NCBI GenBank assembly: GCA_027604685.1
Contig: JADHYX010000385.1
Coordinates: 1 to 21,048, forward strand
Direction of reading: 5' to 3'
Length of the DNA stretch: 21,048 bases
Source of the DNA: Lobulomyces angularis
Lineage: Eukaryota > Chytridiomycota > Chytridiomycetes > Lobulomycetales > Lobulomycetaceae
This document shows, one piece after another, positions 10,884 through 20,166 of this stretch. A model generated the notes under the pieces. The model saw only the letters and a program-made list of their open reading frames with translations, did not search any database and was not told where the DNA came from. Every line of letters begins with the position of its first letter. The first letter of the stretch is position 1. The translations under genes were made by a program, and so were the position numbers.

Positions 10884-12635
10884 ATGAAAAAAATTGTGAA
10901 AATCTACAATGAAGAAAAAGAAGCATATCAAATTTTGAAGTTAATTTCAACCAAAAGCTATAACAATTTATGGGAACTTTCATTGATAAATTTAAGTTTA
11001 AATCCTGTATTATTAGAACAAATTAACAACTTCGCGGCTCTTGGTTTAGTAAAACAGAATATTTTTAATCTAAATTTCTTTTATAGGTTTACTTGATATC
11101 AGTTTTACGAAAAATATAAAAAAAAAAAATTTAAAAAATATGTTTAAAAATAATTTGAATCTACTCAATTTTAAATTTTTTGGACTAGAAAAAGAATTTT
11201 TTTTATTTAACAACGCATCCGACAATGCGACTTTTACTGATGAAGAATGTTTAACTGATTTTGAGTTGGATGGATTTGGATTTATGATGGTATTAAATTT
11301 TTTTAAATTTTTTTTTTTTATTTCTTGAATTTTTAATTAAATTTTTTTAAATTAAATAAAAAAAAATTATTTAAAAAGATTTCCTTCCCAAACATCTGGT
11401 GTCTTAATGAAACTTTTAACAATGTTGAGGAAGTAAAAAATTGGGAGGATTATTTTTTCAAAGGAAAAGGGAGACATACCGATTTTATAAGAAAAATAGG
11501 ATTAAATAAGGAAAACGAAAAGTTTAAAGAACTAATATGGAATGAATACAGCATAGCACATTGTGCCAAGATACCAAAACACTTTCAAATGAAGGAGCAG
11601 AAGTTTTTGATGAGGTTAGATGTTCTTTCTTTGGAATTGGAAAAAAGAGTTTTAGATTATTGTAAAAAATATTTTTTAAAACATATAAATTTACAGGTTC
11701 TTTTTTTTTATTAGTATTGCTAAAATCTGAGGGAAATCCACATTTGAGAGATGACATCAAAATTTTTAAATTTTTAAACAATAAATCAAGCTGCACTAAC
11801 GAAAAAAAAAAAAAAAATGAATTCAATTCCAGATTAATTTTAATTTATTTACTGATTTTAAGTTTTTTTGAAGAGTTTCAAAACTTTAAAATATTTTTTC
11901 AAAATTTGTTTTTAATTAATTACGAGTTAAATTTTGAGGATGTTTATAGTTGCAATGAGGATAATAGAGATAACATTTTTGCTTCAATTTTTAACTGGAA
12001 AGAAAGTTACAAACTGGAGTTTTTAAAAATATTGATTGCAAAAAATGAGAATGATTACTATTCAGGTATCTATAATTTATGAATATTCTAATTATTTAAC
12101 TGAAATTTAATTAATAGCAACAAATATTAATAATAGAGAGAGTGTACATTTAAAAAAAAATTTTTTTGTTGCAGTAAAAAAATTTTTAAATTTAATTTCA
12201 CGAAACAGTATGTTAAAAAAGTTAAGTTTTGAGCAAAAACAAAACTTTGACTTAATTGAACTTCAAAAAATATCAAATAAGTTAAAGGGAGGGAAACAGT
12301 TTCTGTTGGACTATGTAAAACTTTTATTAGAAGGAGTTTTAATTTTGGCTAACTTGAACACCATCGACGATAAATTTTTAAAGAAATTTTTAAATTTTAA
12401 CAAGCTGTATGAAACTTTAATTTTAATGTGTTTAGATCTTACAAAAAAAATAAATGTTAATGTTGATGTGAATTATATAAAATCGAACTTTTTAAGTTTG
12501 CTTAGTGAAAATGAAAAAATGAATTACTTGCCAAAAGATCCAACAAACGAAGATGATGGATGTAGATGCCTGGACTACAAGTTTAGAACCTATTTTTATA
12601 TAAATGAGGTTTTAAATTGGATTGAAATGAAGTAG
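10884..12635 (+). CDS. LRR-like conserved helical protein, 5 exons
   Basis: Spliced model 510 aa. Exons 10884-11043, 11087-11289, 11379-11661, 11697-12065 and 12118-12635 (TAG). Introns are 43, 89, 35 and 52 nt, all GT-AG, with every phase closing. The 35-nt intron 11662-11696 is supported because only that donor restores the frame. The first 110 residues look like degenerate leucine-rich repeats (LWELSLINLSLNP, NLNLLNFKFFGLEKEF, CLTDFELDGFGF). An LRR-cap-like segment with NIWCLN (126-131) and KNWEDYFFKGKGR follows; I associate this with fungal LRR proteins of unknown role. The remaining 350 residues are Lys/Leu/Phe-rich and predicted helical, without motifs I recognise. No signal peptide or convincing TM span. 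Near the end there is a short CRCLDYKFRT segment. Probably a cytosolic or nuclear scaffold. Function not assigned. Confidence 0.8.
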
Positions 12636-12824
12636 CACTATAATTTAAAATCAATTTTGTTTTAGCTTCTTAAATTTAAAAAAATATTTGTCTGATTTTT
12701 AAGAAAAAATGTAAAAATGCTAAAAATTGAAAGAGAAAGTTTTACTGTAGTATTAGAAAAAAATTAAAAATGTTTTTGCTATAGCTATATACATAATAGT
12801 TGAACTATCTATTAAATTCTCAAC

Positions 12825-13887
12825 TCAAGCACTAATGCTTTTGATCATACTTTTGGAGTAACTGCTCTGAGATGAGTCTGAGCGAATCTTTCTAATACCA
12901 ATTACAGAAGCATAAAGTATGCTGTCAGCAAAAGGAATGAACTGAGTGAAGCCTTGCAGAAATCTAGAGAGGTCAGTTGCGCCAGTGGTTGCATCTAAAA
13001 TTCTATTTGCCATACCACCAGACCAGAGCAAAACATATAAAATAGGGAATAATAACATTTTGTTGACAGTTTTATTAACTTGATTATTTTTTTGGTTAGC
13101 AGATGTGTCAGATTGATTAAGTTTTTGGTTTTTGTCATTAATTTGAATGTCTTTTTTTAACCTCTTGTTTTGGTTAATATCTTTCTTAAATTTAATAAAC
13201 AAACTTGTGTAGGTAATTATTATGGTGATAAAAATGAGCTATTTTTTAGAAAAAAAAATAATCAAAAGGTTAATTGATTTTTAGCAAAATATATGTATAA
13301 TTACAATTCTGGGTCCATGAGTCAAAAAATAACGAGGATATAGAGCTTGTTCAGGGAACCAGCACCAAGTTCCAGTCCATGCATATCCGGCAATAAAGTA
13401 CCCAACTAATGCAGTGGAGAAGCTAACACCCCAAATTAATGCTATTATCAAATAAATGTATCTATTGACAGAGTTCATCGCGTTTACTGCATTTGAAGAG
13501 TTAAGGAGAATATAGAACGTTACCAGAGCAATCGCAAGTGTTGAAAAGTCAGCAGCTTGTACTAAAATATTAAATAGAAATTTAAGTTTTCAATAATTGA
13601 AAAAAGTATTTACCAGTCCATTGTCCAATAAAGCCATTAGCAGTGCAAAGGTTTCCTGACATTGGTATGTTACTTAAGACAATTGATGCTGTCGAAAGCA
13701 TGTTGTTGGTAGAATTTAAAAAACCAGCAGAGATTAAACTTAAAACCAACTTTTCCCTTGCCAAAAACGAATGCCCTTTAATTTTTACTGCTAAAAAAAG
13801 GCAAATTGCCAAAAATGTTGAAAGAGAACTGAAGGTTGCCCCAATAAGGGTAAAATCCCATATAATTATTTTACTTATTGAAACCAT
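12825..13887 (-). CDS. Seven-TM G-protein-coupled receptor, cAMP-receptor-like class, 3 exons
   Basis: Predicted plasma-membrane sensor, spliced 314 aa. Exons 13887-13614, 13561-13305 and 13238-12825 (TGA), introns 52 and 66 nt, phases 1 and 0 close. Seven hydrophobic spans fit in order: TM1 FTLIGATFSSLSTFLAICLF, TM2 around LVLSLISAGF, TM3 FSTLAIALVTFYILL, TM4 YIYLIIALIWGVSFSTALVG, TM5 LIFITIIITYTSLFI, TM6 MLLFPILYVLLWSGG and TM7 FIPFADSILYASVI. A Cys just before TM3 (LCTANGF) and a Cys in loop 2 (GTWCWFPEQ) would form the usual disulfide. The WCW tryptophans and overall length resemble the Dictyostelium cAMP-receptor/Git3-like group. Loop 3 (KKDINQNKR to NQVNKTVN) is long, polar and basic, as for G-protein coupling. 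The tail is Ser-rich (SDSSQSSYSKS), a plausible phosphorylation site. Ligand unknown. It is convergent with the LRR-like gene, 189 bases apart. Confidence 0.88.
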
Positions 13888-14033
13888 TATAACTAGATTT
13901 TTAATTTTTATTTCTTTGCAAAATAGAACGTTCAACAAAATGGTATTTATAACTTTTGTCCAAGCCGCACCGTTTACCAAAGATGAAACAAAATGGTACA
14001 AATGGCTCCAACTTCCCTGTAATTTCCCTGTAG

Positions 14034-14198
14034 TTTGAAAATTATTGCGGTATAAAGGGCTTTTTGAGAGCCTACTGGAGGCAGAAACTGGTTTTTGTTT
14101 ACAAAACCAATTTTGACAACCACTTTTTCTTACAATATTTGACGCTTAGAATTTTCGCCTTCAAGTATATTAAAAGTACATACATTAAAGAACATTAA
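14034..14198 (+). other. Coding-like open fragment, 54 codons, unrecognised
   Basis: An open frame from just after a TAG at 14031 to a TAA at 14196. Its composition is unlike the A/T spacer: aromatic- and basic-rich, with KGFLRAYWRQKL, VYKTNFDNHFFLQYL and LRIFAFKYIK. It has no ATG at its head and no clear splice partners. It may be a relic exon or a chance frame in the 5' flank of the receptor gene. I do not recognise a family. Confidence 0.25.
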
Positions 14199-14429
14199 TG
14201 TGTGATTGCAGTTCTCAAGATATGTAATTTTTGGTAATTATAGTGAAATTTTTTAAATACAATTCAGTTAATCGTATGTTTTAATTACCATGTTTCAATT
14301 TTTTTGGATGATTGAAATATTATATAGCAAAAATTGTAGTAGATTTAAGACAAATTTCACTAAATAATTTCTTTTAATCTTTTTGATAAGTAGCCACACA
14401 TAAAATGTCACACAAAACCCTTTTCTTAA

Positions 14430-14687
14430 AAAAATAATGTAGTGACCTACAGCGACTTGGAAATTAATCAAATTAAACTTTGTGCAGAGAAGGATGTGTT
14501 TGGATCCTCATTGAATCAAACATTGGAGAAAGTCCAGTCGTTTGAGGAATGGTGGGAAAGTAATAGACTTGAAGTTGACCTTCACCAAAATTTAAAATTT
14601 CTAACTCAAAAAAACTTATGGAAGAGTTGGGTTGCAAATCAAAAAAATTCAAAGGGACAGCCCAGAATATACTATTGCAGACATTAA
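14430..14687 (+). other. Gene fragment, about 85 codons, unrecognised
   Basis: Open from 14430 to a TAA at 14685-14687. The usable part may begin after an acceptor-like CCTACAG ending at 14452. The translation has ordinary protein composition, with motifs KLCAEKDVFGSSL, VQSFEEWWESNRLEV, KNLWKSWVANQ and a C-terminal GQPRIYYCRH. No ATG start and no obvious donor at the end. Normal codon usage in a spacer suggests a truncated gene or relic exon. The opposite strand is also open here, but its translation looks less protein-like. Function not assigned. Confidence 0.35.
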
Positions 14688-14948
14688 AACCTAATTTAAT
14701 AGGGTATTTTATTCGCAAACTCTAACTGTTTCAAAAACAAACAACGACATTTTCTCAATAACAACAATATTATTTAAATTAAGTTATTGAAGAAACCTTT
14801 AGTGAGTAAAAATATGAATGTGCAAGAGTAGAAATTGCTAAAAAAATATATGGAGGGTTTGGACAAACTAATTCATGAACAATTTTGGTCGGCTGAAACT
14901 ACAGTAAGATAGCTTAGAAAAGGTAAACATATCCACTTCCGATGACAT
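14688..14948. other. Spacer, nothing recognised
   Basis: A/T-rich sequence between the fragment at 14430-14687 and the 3' end of the OFD1-like gene. Short frames only, on both strands. Confidence 0.5.
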
Positions 14949-15787
14949 TTAAGTTTGGCTAAAGAAAATTTGCAAATTCAACAAGTTGGATTTGGGGTTA
15001 TATTTTGGGGATGTTCTCAGCCTTTGGTTTCGGACTACTTGTAACTTAGAAAGCAAGCAAAACCAATACACTTACATAAAAACTCGTCAGGTGATTTTTT
15101 CTCTTCTAAAGCAAATGCATTCAATCTATCTTTTTCTTTAGCAGTAATTTTTTGAAACATTTTCTGTCTCCCTAATTTTCCATTCTATTATATCGTCCGG
15201 TTCAACTTCAGTCTGAATTTCTTTGTTTGTAGTGGGCTGATTAGTTAACAACGAAATAGCATGAAATAAATTTATTAAAAGTGGCTGAGGTTCTTTTACT
15301 TAAATAGACGATGAAAAAACTATAATTAATTTATGTAAAAATCACTTAGATTATTACGATTGGTTTCTACAGTGTTAAGGATCTAGAAGTCAAATTGACA
15401 GATTAGTCTTACTTTTCAAGTGCAAAATATGAATGATATCATCATGGCTAACAACTAATAAATATTGTTATAAAAAGTTAAAATCCGACTAAAAGTGTTA
15501 TAGTAAATGAATTTTACCTGGCGTGGTCAAGATATACCACTTTCTGGTAAAAATACAGACAAAGAAAAATCGAATTCTCTTGATTTAGAATACCCAACAA
15601 TTGGAGTATCCACAATTTTATTATATAAATTACTTTCACTTTGATCTTTATTTTTTAATTGAAATTGATTATTTTTTTAAGAAATCTAGGCAATTAATTT
15701 GGATCTTTAATTGACTTTTTAATTTATCAGCTATTCCACTTTGCTGCAAATTTTTAAAAGTTCTCTCTGGAAAACTTCTTTTTCCAT
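14949..15787 (-). pseudogene. OFD1: OFD1-like centriole/basal-body protein gene, frameshifted
   Basis: OFD1 is a centriolar and basal-body protein needed for cilia; related FOP/CEP20 proteins share its N-terminal dimerisation/LisH region. Minus-strand pieces line up in OFD1 order. A start MEKEVFQRELL (ATG 15787-15785) leads to QQSGIADKLKSQLK (15743-15672). The LisH-type exon ends FDFSLSVFLPES (15671-15538; human OFD1 has SLSVFFPESG). Then come HDDIIHILHLK (15454-15413), QPLLINLFHAISLL with NKEIQTEVEPDD, a coiled-coil-like AKEKDRLNAFALEE (15298-15076) and a tail exon (15037-14949, TAA). Introns 15537-15455, 15412-15299 and 15075-15038 are GT-AG and phase-correct. Three one-base homopolymer shifts break the frame: the A-run at 15748-15752, the A-run at 15672-15678, and a 4-A tract near 15160. 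Either a decayed copy or a locally erroneous assembly. The homology is inferred from motif order and spacing, not a search. Confidence 0.72.
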
Positions 15788-16025
15788 ATACTTAACAAAA
15801 ACTTCAGTTTTCTTAGGAAGTTGTATTTTAGTTGGAGGGTTTTATCAAGGAAAAAAAAAAAAGCATACAAAAATGCAAAAGTGCACAAAACAGATAAAAA
15901 TAATTTTGAATGCGTTCTTATTGAATAATTGAAAAAAACTCAATAAATATTGAATTAAAAACTTTATTATTAGGATATTTTAATATTGATAACAAATGAA
16001 CAATGGATTTTGAAATTTTACAATA

Positions 16026-16145
16026 TTAATTAAAAAATGGTACTTTTCTCCCTTTACCATATGTAACTTTTTTTCGTGGTTTGGTTAATTTTATATGTGC
16101 CTTAACACTTTTTGATCTTTCTTTTGCCTTGATTTTCTTTTTGAA
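16026..16145 (-). pseudogene. Orphan C-terminal exon of a basic, nucleolar-type protein
   Basis: A 39-codon minus-strand exon begins after an acceptor-like AAATCAG and ends TAA at 16028-16026. The translation is strongly basic: KKKIKAKERSKS, then KLTKPRKKVTYGKGRKVPFF. This resembles the tails of ribosome-biogenesis or nuclear proteins, but I cannot name the family. A further piece (LNKIEKD, ending at a GGTATTTC donor-like site near 16222) may belong to it. The rest of the gene would lie above about 16250, but there the plus strand carries an unrelated membrane-protein gene. The gene therefore looks cut off at that point. Confidence 0.35.
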
Positions 16146-16257
16146 CTGATTTGCACTTTAAAATAATCTAAAAAATTGAGGATATGCTATTACAAAAAAC
16201 AAAAATAAAAATATAGAAATACCAGTCTTTTTCAATTTTATTCAGTTTTGTTTTTGT

Positions 16258-18156
16258 GTGTTACTGAAAATTGAAAAAATTTTTCTGTATTTCTTAGTGC
16301 CTGTACTTCTGGCTAATAAAAAAGATCTCATGATTTACAGTGTAACAAACGATGCAAACTCTATTGGTTTGAGTACGGAAATGACTTCCAAACTAAATTC
16401 TAGGGATGAGGCGTGGAGTAATGATCCTTTCAGTGTAAAATCTACAACTGGAGGCGTACTATTTACAGGGACAAGCGTTCAGACAGTTAACACCATTCTG
16501 ATTATCTTAATCACTTTGCTTTTGCCAGCAATACACAAATTTGTAAGAGCATTTCTTCTTTCAAGGGGCTTTATCACTATTTCGATTTTATCAGAGAGCA
16601 ACACTGATGATGCGATACGTATTCTGAGAAAAACAAATTGTAGCAAAGACAGTAAAATCTTTTCACTTGCAATGGTAGTTACTCTAGCGATTACGGCTTT
16701 ACTTAGTTCCGCTGTTCCGTATTCAACAAAGACAATGATAGATGTAAAACTCGCTGATGATATTTTTTTGGCTTTAAATCGTCCAAATCATACAACATTC
16801 CTAAAGGAAGGACAGCAAGAATTTATTAAGGCAAAAATAATTCCAGGAGAAGTAAAACTAGAAAGTTCTTTGGATAATAAATTTTTGATGAATACTACAG
16901 TAGGTAAAGTGGAGTTTTCAGCACCAAGTTACTCTTATGATCATCAAGGTGAAATTTATAATTCCCTAGATCTTACTGAAACATTGAGTAATAACGGTGT
17001 TAAACATTATTCATTAAAATTCAATGCTAATATTAGTGATGATATAATACCTGATATACGTAGCGATGGATGGTATAAACCAAAAATTGGCTCTGTAGAA
17101 TGGATCAATCCTATCTTTTCGTGTCGTGGAAAATACGGGGAAGATACTCAGTATCTATATGATGCTTTAACAGATACATATACTGGATATACACATTGCT
17201 TTGATAAACATCAGAATGTTGTTAGTCCTTTATTCAGTATGAGATACGTAACATCTCGTGAAAAGTATGAAGAAGGAGTAACAGGGCTACAAAATGAAAT
17301 ATATTTGACAGACGAAGTTTATTTTCAGTACATTATTAAGTGTCATGGTAGTGATCACAATTTACAGCAGTATGATAGTCAACGATATACTATAGATATA
17401 GCCTTTTCTGGAAATGTTAAGGTAACGGAACTAACTTATGAAGACTCAGGGGTTCAATGTATTACAACAGAAATTCATTTTGAAATTAGAGGTGGAAAAG
17501 TATTAGAGTCATTAAAAGCATTGAAGTCATTAGAAGAACTAGATTCTTTTGATCCAGAGAGCTTTGATCAATTAGAAGACACTAATAGTTGGTCAATATT
17601 AAAAGAGTTGCAAAATATAAAGGAAAATATTCCAGTACAAGTTGTATGGAATGGCTCGGGCGATAAAGCTAGACTAGAACATTTCATAGGAATTGATCCT
17701 GATAATATAATTGGATTACATTCAGCTGTTAGAAGTATTGAAGAAAATGGAGCACAAGATGGTGTATATTTATGTTATAGAGGTGTATGGATACACCCAC
17801 TAATGATATTTTCCATATTATTTCTCTTAACAATCAAAATACTTTTAATAGCTATTCCAGTAATAAGACATTGTGATGTTACAACATATGAAGCAATATT
17901 GATTGTAACCAGTTTTATTAACGCAAAAGGCATAAATCTAAACGGAAATAAATTACCAGAAGTAAACTATGGAATAGTGAACCCAGAGTCTCACGAATCT
18001 CACCCAGCAATAGGTACAAGTGATAGTTATCTAGCCTTAAGACCTGGATCGCTACAAAGAACAACTATAGAAGAAGTATTTAAAACTAACTCTGAGAAAT
18101 TACCTCATAGTACAGCTGAAAAATTATCATATGATACAGAAAGAGATCAAGTTTAA
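16258..18156 (+). CDS. Large three-TM surface-type protein, lineage-specific, start uncertain
   Basis: One uninterrupted frame to the TAA at 18154-18156. The first in-frame ATG is 16330 (609 codons including the stop). Just upstream, codons from a GTG at 16258 encode what looks exactly like a signal peptide (LLKIEKIFLYFLVPVLLA). Either an upstream exon supplies the ATG or the start has mutated to GTG. Numbered from the GTG: TM spans at about 77-96 (VNTILIILITLLLPAIHKFV), 134-157 (SLAMVVTLAITALLSSAV) and 512-536 (PLMIFSILFLLTIKILLIAI). Between the last two lies a domain of about 350 residues with scattered cysteines and probable N-glycosylation sites, presumably outside the cell. An acidic/Ser/Thr-rich tail of about 95 residues follows. 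No family recognised; architecture suggests a surface protein of an expanded family. Unlike genes to the left, the frame is intron-free and lacks long A/T runs. Confidence 0.7.
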   Translation: MLLKIEKIFLYFLVPVLLANKKDLMIYSVTNDANSIGLSTEMTSKLNSRDEAWSNDPFSVKSTTGGVLFTGTSVQTVNTILIILITLLLPAIHKFVRAFLLSRGFITISILSESNTDDAIRILRKTNCSKDSKIFSLAMVVTLAITALLSSAVPYSTKTMIDVKLADDIFLALNRPNHTTFLKEGQQEFIKAKIIPGEVKLESSLDNKFLMNTTVGKVEFSAPSYSYDHQGEIYNSLDLTETLSNNGVKHYSLKFNANISDDIIPDIRSDGWYKPKIGSVEWINPIFSCRGKYGEDTQYLYDALTDTYTGYTHCFDKHQNVVSPLFSMRYVTSREKYEEGVTGLQNEIYLTDEVYFQYIIKCHGSDHNLQQYDSQRYTIDIAFSGNVKVTELTYEDSGVQCITTEIHFEIRGGKVLESLKALKSLEELDSFDPESFDQLEDTNSWSILKELQNIKENIPVQVVWNGSGDKARLEHFIGIDPDNIIGLHSAVRSIEENGAQDGVYLCYRGVWIHPLMIFSILFLLTIKILLIAIPVIRHCDVTTYEAILIVTSFINAKGINLNGNKLPEVNYGIVNPESHESHPAIGTSDSYLALRPGSLQRTTIEEVFKTNSEKLPHSTAEKLSYDTERDQV

Positions 18157-18358
18157 ACATTCTGCAACTTTTAAAACAAAGAAGCTTTGAGATTTATTAC
18201 ATTATTAAATATTACTGCTGAAAAAATTTTTGAAGTTCTTAGATAAAAGTCTGTTATAATTATAAAATAAAAAAGTCTTAGTGATCAGAATGAAGAATAA
18301 GTAAATTGAACTTCCTCTTCTAAAAGTATATATGATGATGATTGTCCTATAGTTACTG
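18157..18358. other. Short spacer
   Basis: A/T-rich spacer after the membrane-protein stop. At 18315-18358 a GATGATGAT stretch in another frame encodes acidic residues and may be decayed 5' coding sequence of the next unit. Nothing else recognised. Confidence 0.4.
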
Positions 18359-19140
18359 ATGATAGTCCCAATGGAGATATTTGAAATGATAATAAACTAT
18401 TCTGATGACATATTAATTTACATATACTTCAATAGAAAGAAGAGGGAACATAAAGAAGTTATACCTTGGAATACTAAATTTCTTAAGAGTATAGATGATC
18501 AAATAATAAATAAGAATATGGAGTATATAAACTTTGCTAAAGAAAACTGATGTTTATGTTAAGCTAACAAACACAATTTATTATGATCTAAAATTCATAA
18601 TAAACTTCAGATGCTCCAAGTTGCAAGATAAAAATTTGATAGAAAATGCCTTATACGATGTACTGATACTCTATGATAGAGAAGATGTGTTAAAGAAATT
18701 AATTCATCCCTTGAAAGCCTAATGAAGTGTTTATAAATAATAGAAAAGAAAATATAGAACTAAATTATTGTCTCAATAAAAGACGTTTTAGTAACAATAA
18801 AGAATATGGAAAAGTTATGAACATTCACTATCTACACAGTTACGTATGATAAAATATTCAGGGATTAGTTTTAATTTATTATACATTCAAAAATGAGTAA
18901 TCTAACTTTAATAATTAGTTTTACAAATGTGCTGAGATATAGCATTTATATGACAATGATTCTTGTACTTTTAGACCATTTGAATACAAAAATATTATGT
19001 TGTATTGTGATTCCATCATTTTTCGCAATATAAAACCATTTCTATATGGACATACAAGTACAAATCCTCCTCATTTGATAGGGAAAGATTCATATAAAAT
19101 GCCCGAGGATATAAATTTAGAGAGAATATTACGTTTTTAA
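18359..19140 (+). pseudogene. F-box-like family member, copy 1, frameshifted
   Basis: The N-terminal module starts at ATG 18359 with VPMEIFEMIINYSDDI, which fits an F-box start (LPxEIxxxIxxY). It runs through VIPWNTKFLKSIDDQI to INFAKEN, where a TGA (18548-18550) stops the frame. One base further on, the frame continues with DVYVKLTNTIYYDLKF and RCSKLQDKN to LIHPLKA (TAA 18720-18722). After about 230 decayed bases a C-terminal module follows (RPFEYKNIMLYCDS, HLIGKDSYKMPEDI), ending TAA 19138-19140. The same two modules recur in the same order about 0.95 kb downstream, so both belong to one gene type. Unlike copy 2, this copy has no intron after the KKR/REL position. F-box proteins link substrates to SCF ubiquitin ligases; here that role is only inferred from the first 30 residues. 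Confidence 0.6.
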
Positions 19141-19278
19141 TATTCAATATGAGTGGATGCTGTCCCTATTATATATAATATGCATGAAAAATGGTTGTGT
19201 CAAAAAAAGACTGACATATTTTCAAAAAATTAACATACTTATGCCCTAGACTTTACAGGTATTGAGTTTCTTTTTAAA

Positions 19279-19995
19279 ATGAATGAAGGTAACAATATAT
19301 ATTCAGCAATGTTCTTTCCGTCAGAAGTATTTGATCTGATAATATGTTATTCAGATGATTTGATAGCTCTAAAATATTTTATGAGAGAGTTAAGAGGTAT
19401 ACTATAATTATTGATGAAATTTATAGAGATTTAATAGAGTTCACAGTCATACCGTGGAATATGACATTTCTCAAAACTATAGATAATCAAATATCAAATA
19501 GGAATATAAGATATATCAATAGATTAAGAAGAAGTGAAATTTATGTTGAATTAACTAATATGGTATATTATAATCTGAGTTTTATAGTGGTTTTCAGGTG
19601 CTCAAGTTAATGGATATAGACTTACTGAATGACGCCTACTATGACGTTCTGGTATACTACGATAGAAATGGTGTCGTTGAAAAATTAAAAAAATTCCAAT
19701 GAGTTGGTCAAAAAATTCAGTTAAAACGACAGGGTATTACTAACATATAGCAGATAAATTAGATCCAGGTCAAAGTTATCAAGAACTAGATGTTTGGCAT
19801 GATTACGAGTGGATATATAACGGAGAAGGTATACACAGAGATTTTACTAAAACTTGCTATCCTTTTGAATAGAAAGATGTTACATTATATTCTCAATCAA
19901 TACTCTTCAATGATGTATTACCTTTCACATTTGGTAAAGATTCTCATATGATAGGAAAGGATGCATATAATATGTTTGAAGACGTTTTTATTTGA
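19279..19995 (+). pseudogene. F-box-like family member, copy 2, with intron and nonsense codon
   Basis: Paralogue of the preceding unit. ATG at 19279 (or 19309) leads into FFPSEVFDLIICYSDD and YFMRELR. A GTATAC...AATAG intron of about 43 nt then restores the frame to EFTVIPWNMTFLKTIDNQI and RRSEIYVELTNMVYYNLSF. At RCSS a one-base loss relative to copy 1 (AAG to AG) shifts the frame. It continues LLNDAYYDVLVYYDRNGVVEK to a TGA at 19700-19702. The C-terminal module (DVWHDYEWIYNGEG, SHMIGKDAYNMFEDV, TGA 19993-19995) contains TAG at 19870-19872, exactly where copy 1 has TAC (Tyr, 18985-18987). That is a clear nonsense change. The gene is dead unless sequencing is wrong at several places. Identity with copy 1 is moderate, so the duplication is not recent. 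Confidence 0.6.
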
Positions 19996-20166
19996 ATTTG
20001 ATTGCCGGTACTTTTAAGACTATAGCTTTTTTGTATTCTTAGCAAATCAATTCGTTTTCTTAGAAATAAATTAAATTAGTTATTAAAAAACTATTTAAAT
20101 TTTTATATAAAATTATATTTCTCTTTACCTAATTAATATATAAAAAGTAATATAAAAATCAGATAA
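19996..20166. other. A/T-rich junction spacer
   Basis: Between the second F-box-like unit and the first recognisable PP4R3 codons. No upstream PP4R3 exon (the EVH1/PH-like or early SMK part) can be recognised here. This spacer therefore probably contains a breakpoint or a fully decayed exon. Confidence 0.45.

Noticed and set aside
13643..14038. 131-codon plus-strand frame over the receptor gene
   Set aside because: Antisense shadow of receptor exon 1. The minus strand gives TM spans and phase-correct introns.
15741..15932. 63-codon plus-strand frame
   Set aside because: It overlaps the OFD1-like N terminus on the other strand, includes a poly-A run read as lysines, and has no recognisable motif.
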